Assembly (NCBI RefSeq): GCF_002095575.1
Contig: NZ_MLJJ01000015.1
Location: forward strand, 39,649 to 103,648
Reading direction: 5' to 3'
Length of the DNA: 64,000 bases
Source: Pantoea septica
GTDB lineage: Bacteria; Pseudomonadota; Gammaproteobacteria; Enterobacterales; Enterobacteriaceae
In this document: positions 48,671 to 63,617 of the stretch, in pieces
How the letters are laid out: the number at the start of each line of letters is the position of its first letter
Position numbering within the stretch: the stretch's first letter is position 1
Position numbers and translations under genes: made by a program
Notes under the pieces: generated by a model
What the model was told of the DNA's origin: nothing
Seen by the model: the letters and a program-made list of their open reading frames with translations, nothing else
The model's database searches: none

Positions 48671-50434
48671 ATGACGCAAACGTTCATTCCCGGTAAAGAC
48701 GCAGCACTGGAAGATTCCATCGCGCGCTTCCAGCAAAAGCTGACCGACCTTGGCTTTAATATTGAAGAAGCCTCCTGGCTTAATCCGGTTCCTCACGTCT
48801 GGTCCGTGCATATTCGCGACCGCGACTGCCCGCTCTGCTTTACCAACGGCAAAGGCGCCAGCAAGAAAGCCGCGCTGGCGTCGGCGCTGGGCGAATATTT
48901 CGAGCGTCTCTCCACTAACTACTTCTTCGCCGACTTCTGGTTAGGCAAATCGATCGCCAACGGCGATTTCGTTCACTACCCGGACGAGAAATGGTTCCCG
49001 ATCCCGGCGGACGGCTCGCTGCCGGAAGGCATTCTGGATGCGCGCCTGCGCGCCTTTTACGATCCTGACGACGCGCTGACCGCGCCGGAGCTGGTGGATC
49101 TGCAGTCCGGCAACGCCGAGCGCGGCATCTGCGGCCTGCCGTTTACCCGTCAGTCCGACCAGCAGACCGTCTATATCCCGATGAACATCATCGGCAACCT
49201 CTACGTCTCCAACGGCATGTCGGCGGGCAATACGGCTAACGAAGCGCGCGTGCAGGGGCTTTCCGAGGTGTTTGAGCGTTATATCAAAAACCGCATTATC
49301 GCCGAAGCGATCAGCCTGCCGACTATTCCTGAAAGCGTGATGCAGCGCTATCCCGGCGTGGTGGAGGCGATTGCCCGCCTCGAAGCGGAAGGCTTCCCGA
49401 TTTTTGCCTATGACGCCTCGCTGGGCGGCAAATATCCGGTGATCTGTGTGGTGCTGTTCAACCCGCAAAACGGCACCTGTTTCGCCTCTTTCGGCGCGCA
49501 TCCCGATTTCGGCGTCGCCCTTGAGCGTACCGTTACCGAGCTGCTGCAGGGCCGCAGCCTGAAAGATCTCGACGTCTTTACGCCGCCGACCTTCGACGAT
49601 GAAGAAGTCGCCGAGCATGCCAACCTCGAGACGCACTTTATCGACTCCAGCGGCCTAATCTCCTGGGATCTGTTCAAAGAGAAAGCGGATTACCCCTTTG
49701 TCGACTGGTCGTTCAGCGGCACGACCCAGGAAGAGTTCGCCACCCTGATGGGGATCTTCCGCCAGGAAGAGCAGGAAGTGTATATCGCGGATTACGATCA
49801 CCTGGGCGTCTACGCCTGCCGCATTATCGTGCCGGGCATGTCCGATATCTACCCGGCGGAAGATCTGGTGCTGGCGAACAACAATATGGGCGCGGGCCTA
49901 CGCGACACGCTGCTGGCGCTGCCTGCCAGCAACTGGAATCCGGAAGAGTATCTCGACCTGATCGCCCAGCTGGATGAGGAAGGCCATGACGACTTTACCC
50001 GCGTGCGCGAACTGCTGGGCCTGGCGAGCGGCAAGGACAACGGCTGGTACACGCTGCGCATCGGCGAGCTGAAGGCGATGCTGGCGCTGGCTGGCGGTGA
50101 CCTGGATCAGGCGCTGATCTGGACCGAATGGACCATGGAGTTCAACGGTTCAATCTTTTCGCCGGAACGCGCCAACTACTACCGCTGCCTGCAGACGCTG
50201 TTGCTGCTGGCGATGGAAGATGAGCGCGACCCGCTGCAGTATCATCACGCCTTCACGCGCATGTACGGTGCGGACACGCTGGAAGCGGCGTCGGCGGCCA
50301 TCAGCGGCGAAGCGCCCTTCTACGGTCTGCAGGCCGTCGACGACGATCTCAAAGCCTTCCCGGCGCACCAGGCTCTGCTGCAGGCTTATGAAAAACTCCA
50401 GGCGGCAAAGCGTCGTCACTGGAAAAATAGTTAA
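48671..50434 (+). CDS. ycaO: YcaO, ribosomal protein S12 methylthiolation accessory factor
   Basis: E. coli YcaO assists RimO in beta-methylthiolation of Asp of ribosomal protein S12. The 587-residue product (E. coli 586) has an N-terminal YcaO ATP-binding domain: the helices ALGEYFERLS (about 74-83) and VQGLSEVFERYIKNR (about 193-207) carry the glutamates and arginines that bind Mg-ATP. The C-terminal part (from about 400) is helical and TPR-like. No azole-peptide precursor or partner dehydrogenase gene is nearby, so it is the housekeeping, not the RiPP, type. It lies upstream of focA as in E. coli. Confidence 0.95.
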   Translation: MTQTFIPGKDAALEDSIARFQQKLTDLGFNIEEASWLNPVPHVWSVHIRDRDCPLCFTNGKGASKKAALASALGEYFERLSTNYFFADFWLGKSIANGDFVHYPDEKWFPIPADGSLPEGILDARLRAFYDPDDALTAPELVDLQSGNAERGICGLPFTRQSDQQTVYIPMNIIGNLYVSNGMSAGNTANEARVQGLSEVFERYIKNRIIAEAISLPTIPESVMQRYPGVVEAIARLEAEGFPIFAYDASLGGKYPVICVVLFNPQNGTCFASFGAHPDFGVALERTVTELLQGRSLKDLDVFTPPTFDDEEVAEHANLETHFIDSSGLISWDLFKEKADYPFVDWSFSGTTQEEFATLMGIFRQEEQEVYIADYDHLGVYACRIIVPGMSDIYPAEDLVLANNNMGAGLRDTLLALPASNWNPEEYLDLIAQLDEEGHDDFTRVRELLGLASGKDNGWYTLRIGELKAMLALAGGDLDQALIWTEWTMEFNGSIFSPERANYYRCLQTLLLLAMEDERDPLQYHHAFTRMYGADTLEAASAAISGEAPFYGLQAVDDDLKAFPAHQALLQAYEKLQAAKRRHWKNS

Positions 50435-50468
50435 CCCCTTCAGCTGCGCAACGCTGAATTAAATAGCC

Positions 50469-50499
50469 ATGGCGTCAATATTATTGACGCCATTTTTTT
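50469..50499 (+). terminator. rho-independent terminator of ycaO
   Basis: ATGGCGTCAATA/TATTGACGCCAT (12-bp stem, minimal loop) followed by seven T, 35 nt after the ycaO stop. Confidence 0.92.
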
Positions 50500-50795
50500 A
50501 TCGTGGGATAGCATCTTTTATTATTTCTAATCGATTATCACTTGGCTTTTTTAACACTATTGACTCGCTTGATCATATTCCTTAACAAGAGAGGCTGCCG
50601 CACATTGCTAACGATTAAAATAAAAACATAAAATTTAAAAAATTTTTATTTATTAAAATTCAGTGTATTAACGCATTTCCACCGCTCCTCACCCCGCTCT
50701 TTTCCGCCATCTTCTGGTCAAATATGATCCAGATCAAATCCTGTCCTATACTCCTTTGTTAGTATTTTTCCAGACATCTTTTGGAGAGCGTTAGT
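50500..50795 (+). promoter_or_regulatory. focA-pflB upstream control region with an FNR site
   Basis: ATGATCCAGATCAA at 50724-50737 matches the FNR consensus TTGATnnnnATCAA in 9 of 10 defined positions. A -10-like TAGTAT at 50760-50765 puts the start at about 50772, so the FNR site is centred at -41.5, the standard class II activating position. A second -10-like sequence, TATACT, is at 50747-50752. The upstream stretch 50500-50700 is very AT-rich (runs around 50625-50660), suiting IHF or H-NS binding. ArcA sites were not resolved. Confidence 0.7.
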
Positions 50796-51656
50796 GTGAA
50801 AGCTGACAACCCTTTTAATCTGTTATTACCGGCCGCAATGGCCAAAGTGGCGGAAGATGCTGGAGTTTATAAAGCCACTAAACATCCCTTAACCACTTTT
50901 TTCCTTGCCATCACCGCCGGCGTTTTTATTTCCATTGCGTTTGTTTTTTATATCACTGCGACCACCGGCACCGCAGGCATGCCCTATGGCGTAGCGAAGC
51001 TTATCGGCGGCATCTGCTTCTCGCTGGGGCTGATTCTGGTGGTGGTATGCGGCGCCGATCTCTTTACCTCCACCGTGCTGATTGTCGTCGCGAAAGCGAG
51101 CGGACGCATCACCTGGGGCCAGCTGGCGCGCAACTGGATCAACGTCTATTTCGGCAACCTCGTCGGCGCGCTGTTTTTCGTCGCCCTGATCTGGTTCGCC
51201 GGCGAGCATATGACGGCGAACGGCGCATGGGGCTTGAATGTGCTGCAAACCGCCGATCATAAAATGCACCACAGCTTTATTGAAGCCGTCTGCCTGGGCA
51301 CGCTGGCGAATCTGATGGTCTGCCTGGCGGTCTGGATGAGCTATTCCGGCCATAGCCTGACGGATAAAACGCTGGCGATGATTCTGCCGGTCGCCATGTT
51401 CGTTGCCAGCGGCTTCGAGCACAGCATCGCCAATATGTTCCTTATTCCGTTAGCGATCGTTATTCGCGATTTTTCTGGCCCGGCTTTCTGGCAAGCCGCT
51501 GGCGCCAGCGCCGACCAGTTCCAGGCGCTTACGCCCGTCAACTTTATTATCGACAACCTGATTCCGGTCACGCTCGGCAACATCATCGGCGGCGGTCTGC
51601 TGGTTGGGTTGACCTACTGGGTAATCTATTTACGCAACGGTTCTACCGCACATTAA
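50796..51656 (+). CDS. focA: formate channel FocA
   Basis: FocA is a pentameric inner-membrane channel that exports, and at low pH imports, formate. The 286-residue protein has six membrane spans and the family motifs GADLFTSTVLIVVAK and SGFEHSIANMF with the pore histidine. The GTG start at 50796 (reading MKADNPFNLLLPAAMAK) follows TTTGGAGAG at good spacing and matches the family; an upstream TTG is rejected. It lies 68 nt before pflB in the anaerobic focA-pflB operon. Confidence 0.96.
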   Translation: MKADNPFNLLLPAAMAKVAEDAGVYKATKHPLTTFFLAITAGVFISIAFVFYITATTGTAGMPYGVAKLIGGICFSLGLILVVVCGADLFTSTVLIVVAKASGRITWGQLARNWINVYFGNLVGALFFVALIWFAGEHMTANGAWGLNVLQTADHKMHHSFIEAVCLGTLANLMVCLAVWMSYSGHSLTDKTLAMILPVAMFVASGFEHSIANMFLIPLAIVIRDFSGPAFWQAAGASADQFQALTPVNFIIDNLIPVTLGNIIGGGLLVGLTYWVIYLRNGSTAH

Positions 51657-51724
51657 TGATTCTGACCGACGCCGCGTAGCTGGCGGCGCCAACGTAACGT
51701 CTTCTTAGATAAGGCAGGTATATC

Positions 51725-54007
51725 ATGACCGATCTGAATACAAAACAGGCTGCGGCCTGGGAAGGGTTCGCCGAGGGCGAATGGCAGAACAGCGTCAACG
51801 TTCGCGATTTTATTCAAAGGAACTACACGCCGTATGAGGGCGATGAGTCCTTCCTGGCTGGCGCGACCGAAGCAACCACTAAGCTGTGGAACGACGTGCT
51901 GGAAGGCATCAAAATTGAAAACCGCACGCATGCCCCCGTCGATTTCGATACCGATCTCGCCTCAACCATTACCGCGCACGATGCCGGCTATATCAATAAA
52001 TCGCTGGAAAAAATCGTCGGCTTGCAGACTGAAGCTCCGCTGAAACGCGCCATTATCCCGTTCGGCGGCATCAAAATGGTGGAAGGCTCCTGTAAGGTTT
52101 ACGGCCGCGAGCTGGACCCTACGCTGAAAAAAATCTTCACCGAATACCGTAAAACCCATAACCAGGGCGTGTTCGACGTCTATACCCAGGATATCCTGCG
52201 CTGCCGTAAATCGGGCGTGCTGACCGGTCTGCCGGACGCCTACGGCCGCGGCCGCATCATCGGCGACTATCGCCGCGTCGCGCTGTACGGCATCGACTTC
52301 CTGATGCAGGACAAACTGGCCCAGTTCCATTCGCTGCAGAACGATCTGGAAAATGGCGTGAACCTGGAAGCCACCATTCGTCTGCGCGAAGAGATTGCCG
52401 AACAGCATCGCGCGCTGGCCCAGATTAAAGAGATGGCCGCCAAATATGGCTGCGATATCTCTGGTCCGGCGACCAACGCGCAGGAAGCGGTACAGTGGAC
52501 CTACTTCGGCTATCTCGCCGCGGTGAAATCGCAGAACGGCGCCGCGATGTCCTTCGGCCGCGTTTCTACCTTCCTGGACATCTATATCGAACGCGATATT
52601 CAGGCAGGCAAACTCACCGAAGAGCAGGCGCAGGAGCTGATTGACCATCTGGTGATGAAGCTGCGTATGGTGCGCTTCCTGCGTACGCCGGAATATGACG
52701 AACTCTTCTCCGGCGACCCGATCTGGGCAACAGAATCGCTGGCGGGCATGGGCGTCGACGGTCGTACTCTGGTGACGAAAAGCACCTTCCGTTTCCTGAA
52801 TACCCTTTACACCATGGGTCCGTCGCCTGAGCCGAACATGACCATTCTGTGGTCAGAAAAACTGCCGGTGAACTTCAAAAAATATGCCGCTAAAGTCTCC
52901 ATCGATACCTCGTCTCTGCAGTATGAGAATGACGACCTGATGCGTCCGGACTTTAACAATGACGACTACGCCATCGCCTGCTGCGTCAGCCCGATGATTG
53001 TCGGCAAACAGATGCAGTTCTTCGGCGCGCGCGCCAACCTGGCGAAAACCCTGCTGTACGCAATCAACGGCGGCATGGATGAAAAAATGAAAATGCAGGT
53101 AGGCCCGAAAGAGGCGCCTGTAATGGACGACGTGCTCGATTTCGATACCGTTATGGCGCGTATGGACCACTTCATGGACTGGCTGGCGAAACAGTACGTG
53201 ACCGCGCTGAACATCATCCACTACATGCATGATAAGTACAGCTATGAAGCTTCGCTGATGGCGCTGCACGATCGCGATGTCTATCGCACCATGGCGTGCG
53301 GTATCGCCGGCCTGTCAGTGGCTGCCGATTCGCTCTCCGCGATCAAATACGCCAAAGTGAAACCGGTGCGTGACGAAGACGGCCTTGCGGTCGACTTTGA
53401 AATCGAAGGCGAATATCCGCAGTTTGGTAATAACGATCCGCGCGTCGATGACCTGGCCTGCGACCTGGTTGAACGTTTCATGAAGAAAATTCAGAAACTC
53501 ACCACTTACCGCAACGCCGTGCCGACGCAGTCTGTGCTGACCATTACCTCTAACGTGGTTTACGGTAAGAAAACCGGTAATACACCGGATGGTCGTCGCG
53601 CCGGCGCGCCTTTCGGTCCAGGTGCCAACCCGATGCACGGCCGCGATCAGAAAGGTGCCGTCGCCTCGCTGACCTCTGTGGCTAAACTGCCCTTTGCCTA
53701 TGCGAAAGATGGTATCTCTTATACCTTCTCTATCGTGCCGAACGCGCTGGGTAAAGACGACAACGTGCGTAAAGCTAACCTTGCTGGCCTGATGGATGGT
53801 TACTTCCATCATGAAGCAAATATTGAAGGCGGCCAGCACCTTAACGTGAACGTGATGAACCGCGAGATGCTGCTGGATGCGATGGAACACCCGGAAAACT
53901 ATCCGCAGCTGACCATCCGCGTTTCCGGCTATGCCGTGCGCTTTAACTCGCTGACGAAAGAGCAGCAGCAGGATGTGATTACCCGTACTTTCACTAACTC
54001 GCTGTAA
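51725..54007 (+). CDS. pflB: pyruvate formate-lyase PflB
   Basis: PflB converts pyruvate and CoA to acetyl-CoA and formate by a glycyl-radical mechanism in anaerobic growth. The 760-residue length equals E. coli. The active-site pair is seen as IACCVSPM (Cys-Cys near 419-420) and the radical glycine in RVSGYAVRF near 735. A ribosome site GGCAGG precedes the ATG. A strong terminator follows, separating it from pflA. Confidence 0.98.
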   Translation: MTDLNTKQAAAWEGFAEGEWQNSVNVRDFIQRNYTPYEGDESFLAGATEATTKLWNDVLEGIKIENRTHAPVDFDTDLASTITAHDAGYINKSLEKIVGLQTEAPLKRAIIPFGGIKMVEGSCKVYGRELDPTLKKIFTEYRKTHNQGVFDVYTQDILRCRKSGVLTGLPDAYGRGRIIGDYRRVALYGIDFLMQDKLAQFHSLQNDLENGVNLEATIRLREEIAEQHRALAQIKEMAAKYGCDISGPATNAQEAVQWTYFGYLAAVKSQNGAAMSFGRVSTFLDIYIERDIQAGKLTEEQAQELIDHLVMKLRMVRFLRTPEYDELFSGDPIWATESLAGMGVDGRTLVTKSTFRFLNTLYTMGPSPEPNMTILWSEKLPVNFKKYAAKVSIDTSSLQYENDDLMRPDFNNDDYAIACCVSPMIVGKQMQFFGARANLAKTLLYAINGGMDEKMKMQVGPKEAPVMDDVLDFDTVMARMDHFMDWLAKQYVTALNIIHYMHDKYSYEASLMALHDRDVYRTMACGIAGLSVAADSLSAIKYAKVKPVRDEDGLAVDFEIEGEYPQFGNNDPRVDDLACDLVERFMKKIQKLTTYRNAVPTQSVLTITSNVVYGKKTGNTPDGRRAGAPFGPGANPMHGRDQKGAVASLTSVAKLPFAYAKDGISYTFSIVPNALGKDDNVRKANLAGLMDGYFHHEANIEGGQHLNVNVMNREMLLDAMEHPENYPQLTIRVSGYAVRFNSLTKEQQQDVITRTFTNSL

Positions 54008-54026
54008 GCCTGATGCTCTAAGCTGT

Positions 54027-54052
54027 AAAAAGGCTCCTTCGGGAGCCTTTTC
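54027..54052 (+). terminator. rho-independent terminator of pflB
   Basis: AAAAGGCTCC-TTCG-GGAGCCTTTT stem-loop 20 nt after the pflB stop, ending in T-rich sequence. Confidence 0.92.
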
Positions 54053-54166
54053 TCCAAGGCCCGTTTTGTCTGCGCTCTCACTGCAGAAATCAGTCAAAAC
54101 CGACTTTATCATTGAGCGCAACAGAGATTGTGCGCCTGCTACAGGCTAACCTGGAGAAACATCGCA

Positions 54167-54907
54167 ATGTCTTGCAACGGTCGTATCCACTCATTCGAAT
54201 CCTGCGGGACGGTTGACGGTCCCGGCATCCGTTTTATCACCTTCTTTCAGGGCTGCCTGATGCGCTGCCTCTACTGCCATAATCGCGATACCTGGGATAC
54301 GCACGGCGGAAAAGAGGTTACCGTCGAAGAGCTAATGAAAGATGTACTTTCCTATCGCCACTTTATGAACGCCTCTGGCGGCGGCGTAACCGCCTCTGGC
54401 GGCGAAGCGATTTTACAGGCTGAGTTCGTGCGCGACTGGTTCCGCGCCTGCAAGGCGGAAGGCATTCATACCTGTCTGGACACCAACGGCTTTGTGCGTC
54501 GCTACGATCCGGTCATTGACGAACTGCTGGAGGTCACCGATCTGGTGATGCTCGATCTCAAGCAGGTGAACGATGACGTCCATCAGATTCTGGTCGGCGT
54601 CTCTAACCATCGCACGCTCGACTTTGCCCGCTATCTGCAGAAGAAGGGCAAGCGCACCTGGATCCGCTATGTGGTGGTGCCTGGCTATTCCGACGACGAC
54701 GATTCGGCGCACCGGCTCGGTGAATTCACGCGCGATATGGATAACGTAGAGAAGATCGAGCTGCTGCCCTATCACGAGCTCGGCAAGCATAAATGGATTG
54801 CGATGGGCGAAGAGTACAAGCTTGATGGCGTGAAACCGCCGACGAAAGAGACCATGGAGCGCGTGAAAAACATTCTCGCCGGCTACGGCCATCATGTGAT
54901 GTATTAA
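54167..54907 (+). CDS. pflA: pyruvate formate-lyase activating enzyme PflA
   Basis: PflA is the radical-SAM enzyme that installs the glycyl radical on PflB. The 246-residue product equals E. coli. The 4Fe-4S motif CLMRCLYC (cysteines near 30, 34 and 37) and the SAM-binding [14 protein letters not shown] are visible. The start at 54167 ([12 protein letters not shown]) follows CTGGAG; a 13-codon extension is rejected. It is separated from pflB by a terminator and probably has its own promoter. Confidence 0.97.
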   Translation: MSCNGRIHSFESCGTVDGPGIRFITFFQGCLMRCLYCHNRDTWDTHGGKEVTVEELMKDVLSYRHFMNASGGGVTASGGEAILQAEFVRDWFRACKAEGIHTCLDTNGFVRRYDPVIDELLEVTDLVMLDLKQVNDDVHQILVGVSNHRTLDFARYLQKKGKRTWIRYVVVPGYSDDDDSAHRLGEFTRDMDNVEKIELLPYHELGKHKWIAMGEEYKLDGVKPPTKETMERVKNILAGYGHHVMY

Positions 54908-54910
54908 CGG

Positions 54911-54939
54911 AAAGGGAGCCCTGGGCTCCCTTTTCTTTG
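54911..54939 (+). terminator. rho-independent terminator of pflA
   Basis: AAAGGGAGCCC-t-GGGCTCCCTTT followed by TCTTTGT, 3 nt after the pflA stop. Confidence 0.88.
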
Positions 54940-54967
54940 TCGCGCTTAAGCCGGCCGTACGGTGATA

Positions 54968-56119
54968 TCAGGCGTGCGCCACCGGCGTCGCCTGCTGATC
55001 GGCTTTACGCAGCAGCATCATCAGATAGACCAGCGCCACACCGGCGATCATCACAAACAGAATGCGATCGGAATAGCTCTGCATCAGAACCGCCGTCATG
55101 CTGGGTCCCGCCAGGCTGCCGATGGTGTAGCTCAACAGCAGCGCCTGATTCATCGCCACCAGCTCATGATGCGCCACGGTCTCGCAAGCCCATGACATCG
55201 CCACCGGATAGAGCGTAAAACCTGCCAGGCCCAGCACAAAGAGCGCGGGCGCCATCGCGGCGTTGCTCAGCATGGCAATTGCGCCCAGAATCACGACAAA
55301 CACCTGAACGCGCAGCACCAGCAGGCGGCCGAAACGATCCGCCAGGCGGCCCACCGGCCACTGTCCCACAATGCCGGCGCTGACCAGCAGCGCCATCCAG
55401 TAGCCGACGTTGGCGTCGCTCATGCCCTGATGCGAGAGATAGAGCGGCATCAGGCCATAGAGCGATCCCAGCACGATGCCGGAAATAATACAGCCGTTAA
55501 TGCCGAGTCGTGAGCTGCGACGACGCAGCATCGGCCAGATTTTGCCCGGCCCGGCGTCGGTCGCCTCGCTGGCGGCAGTGACCTTCACGAACACCAGCGG
55601 CAGAATGGCGCAGAGCATCAGCGCGGTCAGCCAGGGAATCACGCTGAACAGCTCGGTGGAGACTTTGCTTACCAGCAGCTGGCCTGCCACGGTGCCCAGA
55701 TAGTAGACAATCATATAGGCGGCCAGCAGCTGGCCGCGATTGCGTACCGTACCGCTGCAGAGCAGCGCGCTCTCTACCACCACCCAAATCAACGCGCAGC
55801 CGACGCCCGCGCCGAAGCGCAGCAGGGACCAGGCCCAGAAGCCGTCCATCATTAGTAAACCGGCGGTCGCGGCCGCAAACACCGTAGTGGCCAGATAGTA
55901 GCTGCGGTTAGAACCGTAATGCTTGATCAGCCAGCCGGCCACCAGCGTTCCCGCCAGATTACCGGTATAGAAAGAGGAACTCACCACGCCTACCTGCCAG
56001 GTAGCCAGCGCATCGTGAGTCAGCCACAGCGGAACCAGCGTATTGAGCACAGCAATTGCAACCGTCAGCAAAAGCAGGCCGCAAAGCAGCAGCACCACGG
56101 GACGTGACCAGGTGGACAT
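54968..56119 (-). CDS. ycaD: YcaD, major facilitator superfamily transporter
   Basis: A 383-residue, 12-span MFS protein matching E. coli Yca[24 protein letters not shown]-like loop [17 protein letters not shown], and [19 protein letters not shown] (the MFS motif between spans). Its substrate is unknown. Start 56119 is set by the family; a 16-codon extension is rejected. It is convergent with pflA. In E. coli dmsABC lies between serS and ycaD; here only a 304-bp gap remains. Confidence 0.92.
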   Translation of the reverse strand: MSTWSRPVVLLLCGLLLLTVAIAVLNTLVPLWLTHDALATWQVGVVSSSFYTGNLAGTLVAGWLIKHYGSNRSYYLATTVFAAATAGLLMMDGFWAWSLLRFGAGVGCALIWVVVESALLCSGTVRNRGQLLAAYMIVYYLGTVAGQLLVSKVSTELFSVIPWLTALMLCAILPLVFVKVTAASEATDAGPGKIWPMLRRRSSRLGINGCIISGIVLGSLYGLMPLYLSHQGMSDANVGYWMALLVSAGIVGQWPVGRLADRFGRLLVLRVQVFVVILGAIAMLSNAAMAPALFVLGLAGFTLYPVAMSWACETVAHHELVAMNQALLLSYTIGSLAGPSMTAVLMQSYSDRILFVMIAGVALVYLMMLLRKADQQATPVAHA

Positions 56120-56423
56120 AGGAATAAAAACCAAAGAAAAGAGAGGAAGTTGCGCGCAGTTTGCCACTGGCTAATTTAAAGGAAAAGCACAAAAAAATAG
56201 CGCAGCACATTTTGCTGCAAGATAATTTAATTTATTAATCTTCAGTAGGTTATAGAAGTGTCAAACGAGACGAGATTTATCGCTATCTTAATGAAAAACA
56301 GGCTTTTTAAGCGCGACGCTGCCGCGCAGGTCGATAACGTTTATTTCTGATAGATTTTTACCGCGAACGTGCTTTGCAGATAAAAAAACCCGGACAGGTC
56401 CGGGTTTCCGCTTAACGCGCGTA
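56120..56423. other. 304-bp gap between ycaD and serS, site of dmsABC in E. coli
   Basis: It holds the serS terminator at its right end and, presumably, the ycaD promoter. An AT-rich stretch (56160-56290) contains a small inverted repeat GCAGCA/TGCTGC near 56202-56218. No remnant of dmsABC was recognised. Confidence 0.5.
56384..56408 (-). terminator. rho-independent terminator of serS
   Basis: On the minus strand AAACCCGGAC/GTCCGGGTTT (56387-56396, 56399-56408) ends in TTTTTTTAT, about 15 nt after the serS stop. Confidence 0.92.
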
Positions 56424-57806
<1,383 letters not shown>

Positions 57807-59156
57807 TTAGCGGTAGCGTTTTGTCGGGCTATTTTGATCCTGTTCAGCCAGCCAGGCGAGCTTTTCGCCAATTTTGCCTTCAAGGCCACGCTGGGTCGGC
57901 GTGTAGTAGCGCGTCTGCGCCATTTCCGGCGGAAAATAGACCTCACCTGCCGCGTAGGCATGCGCTTCGTCATGGGCGTAGCGGTACTCTTTGCCCAGGC
58001 CCATCTCTTTCATCAGCCGGGTCGGCGCGTTGCGCAGATGCTCCGGCACGTCGTAGTCGGGATGCTCGCGCGCATCACGCATTGCCGCTTTGAAGGCGTT
58101 ATAGACGGCGTTGCTTTTCGGCGCGCAGGCGAGATAGACGATCGCCTGAGCGATAGCGCGTTCCCCTTCGGCTGGCCCGACGCGGGTAAAGCAGTCCCAG
58201 GCGGCGATCGCCACCTGCATGCCGCGCGGATCGGCGTTGCCGACATCTTCAGAGGCGATCGCCAGCAGACGTCGCGCGACATAGAGCGGATCGCCGCCGG
58301 CGGTGATAATGCGCGCGTACCAGTAAAGCGCCGCATCCGGCGCTGAACCGCGTACCGATTTGTGCAGCGCCGAAATCAGGTCGTAAAAGCGGTCGCCCTT
58401 ATTATCGAAGCGCGCGGCGCGCTCGCCGGAGACTTCGGTCAGCAGCTGCGGCGTCAGCTCGCGTTTGCCCTGCGCGTTGCTCTCCGCCATATCCGCCATC
58501 ATTTCCAGCGTATTGAGCGCGCGACGCGCATCGCCGCTGACCAGTTCGGCGATCATGCGTCGCGTATTGTCGGGCAGAAGAATATCGCTGTCGCCGTAGC
58601 CGCGCGTTTTGTCCTGCATCGCCTGATCGAGCACCTGCTCGATATCTTCCGTGGTCAGCGATTTCAGCAGATAGACGCGCGCGCGGGAGAGCAGCGCGGA
58701 GTTGAGTTCGAACGAAGGGTTTTCGGTCGTGGCGCCGATAAAAGTGATGGTGCCGTCTTCGATATGCGGCAAAAACGCATCCTGCTGACTTTTGTTGAAG
58801 CGATGCACTTCGTCGACGAACAGAATGGTGCGGCGGCCGACCTGACGGCTATGGCGCGCCCGCTCGATCGCCTCGCGGATCTCTTTGACGCCCGAGGTGA
58901 CGGCGGAGATACGCTCGACGTCGGCATTGCCGTAGCGCGCGATAATCTCCGCCAGCGTGGTTTTACCTGTACCCGGCGGCCCCCAAAGAATCATCGAGTG
59001 CAGATGGCCAGCCTCGATTGCGCGGGGCAAGGGCTTGCCGGGCGCCAGCAGATGCTGCTGCCCGATATACTGCTTAAGCGTTTCGGGGCGCATGCGCGCC
59101 GCCAGCGGCTTAAAATCTTCAGAGGAGAAATCCAGAGACAGATTACCCACGCTCAC
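57807..59156 (-). CDS. rarA: replication-associated recombination protein RarA (MgsA)
   Basis: RarA is a tetrameric AAA+ ATPase acting at stalled replication forks, related to clamp loaders. The 449-residue protein (E. coli 447) has Walker [10 protein letters not shown] (near 57), Walker [10 protein letters not shown], sensor 1 [10 protein letters not shown] and a C-terminal helical domain ([21 protein letters not shown]). It lies 1 nt after lolA on the same strand. Confidence 0.96.
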   Translation of the reverse strand: MSVGNLSLDFSSEDFKPLAARMRPETLKQYIGQQHLLAPGKPLPRAIEAGHLHSMILWGPPGTGKTTLAEIIARYGNADVERISAVTSGVKEIREAIERARHSRQVGRRTILFVDEVHRFNKSQQDAFLPHIEDGTITFIGATTENPSFELNSALLSRARVYLLKSLTTEDIEQVLDQAMQDKTRGYGDSDILLPDNTRRMIAELVSGDARRALNTLEMMADMAESNAQGKRELTPQLLTEVSGERAARFDNKGDRFYDLISALHKSVRGSAPDAALYWYARIITAGGDPLYVARRLLAIASEDVGNADPRGMQVAIAAWDCFTRVGPAEGERAIAQAIVYLACAPKSNAVYNAFKAAMRDAREHPDYDVPEHLRNAPTRLMKEMGLGKEYRYAHDEAHAYAAGEVYFPPEMAQTRYYTPTQRGLEGKIGEKLAWLAEQDQNSPTKRYR

Positions 59157-59157
59157 C

Positions 59158-59769
59158 TCACTGACGCTGGTCGTCTACCGTCACCCCTTTAGGCGGCGTG
59201 AAGGTAAATTTATCCGGACTGATAGCGCCGTTTTTCTGGCTTTTGAGCTGATAGCTGCTGCGCTGGCCATCCTGCTCAATGGCGCTGAACTGATTGATGG
59301 TGCCCGTGGGGGTGACAGAGAGAGTGAACTGTTTGAGATTGCCGTCGCTGTTTTTCGGCGTCAGCTCAAAGGTATCGCCCTGCTGTTTGATGTTGTACTG
59401 CTGCCAGTCGCTCGGCTGGTTGCGGGCAATCAGCATAAAAGGCGTGTTGCTGGTGGCGTTTTTCAGCAGGCTGACGCTCGCCTGTTCCACGAACGGATTA
59501 TAAAACCACAGGTTTTTGCCGTCAGAGATAATCACGCTCTCGTCCGGCGCGGTCATGTGCCAGTTAAACAGGCTGGGACGCTTCACCCACAGCTCGCCCT
59601 CGCCTTCCTGCACGTTGGCACCGCTGCTGTCGGTCACTTTCTGGCTGAAGCTGGCGTGGAAGCTGTTCACTTTGTTCAGACGCTGCTGAAGATCGCTGGA
59701 GGCGTCCGCCATTACGCTGGCAGACGCAAAAACGGCCAACAGGCCAGACACGATTACGCTTGATTTCAT
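59158..59769 (-). CDS. lolA: outer-membrane lipoprotein carrier protein LolA
   Basis: LolA carries lipoproteins across the periplasm from LolCDE to LolB. The 203-residue precursor has a 21-residue Sec signal peptide ending [10 protein letters not shown], and mature motifs [22 protein letters not shown] and [17 protein letters not shown]. The ATG at 59769 is preceded by AAGGAA at suitable spacing; the frame can be read from a TTG three codons earlier. ftsK is upstream, 177 nt away, and rarA immediately downstream, as in E. coli. Confidence 0.96.
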   Translation of the reverse strand: MKSSVIVSGLLAVFASASVMADASSDLQQRLNKVNSFHASFSQKVTDSSGANVQEGEGELWVKRPSLFNWHMTAPDESVIISDGKNLWFYNPFVEQASVSLLKNATSNTPFMLIARNQPSDWQQYNIKQQGDTFELTPKNSDGNLKQFTLSVTPTGTINQFSAIEQDGQRSSYQLKSQKNGAISPDKFTFTPPKGVTVDDQRQ

Positions 59770-59896
59770 CCGCTTCAATTCCTTATTTATCTCTATCCAG
59801 TGAATACCGTTTTAATTCTGGTCGCCGTTTTAGCATTGGGCCAGGAGAAAAACCTGAAAGCTTTCTCTGATATGAGGGGCAAATGTCGCCTGAACA

Positions 59897-59920
59897 ATGG
59901 GCCAGTAAAAACTGGCCCAT
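59897..59920. terminator. hairpin between ftsK and lolA (weak terminator)
   Basis: Perfect stem ATGGGCCAGT/ACTGGCCCAT with loop AAAA, 26 nt after the ftsK stop. There is no long T-run, so termination may be partial. Confidence 0.5.
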
Positions 59921-59946
59921 GATTGTTTGTTGCAAAGCGTGTCGCG

Positions 59947-63498
<3,552 letters not shown>

Positions 63499-63534
63499 GA
63501 GAACTCTCCAGGTGCCTGTAAATTATGAAGGCAA

Positions 63535-63558
63535 CAGCGTCGGGCAAGCCCGACGCTG
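63535..63558 (-). terminator. hairpin between lrp and ftsK (probable lrp terminator)
   Basis: An 11-bp stem CAGCGTCGGGC/GCCCGACGCTG with loop AA, about 60 nt after the lrp stop; weakly T-rich afterwards on the minus strand. A smaller stem, GCAGGT/ACCTGC, precedes it near 63595-63612. Confidence 0.6.
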
Positions 63559-63617
63559 GTCCTGTATGAATTCACAGGAGTGTATCGAAATATCGCAGGT
63601 TTTGCACCTGCGCTGCG

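Noticed and set aside
48671..50434. YcaO as part of an azole-forming peptide (RiPP) cluster
   Set aside because: Length and neighbours match the E. coli S12-modification factor; no precursor peptide, dehydrogenase or exporter is adjacent.
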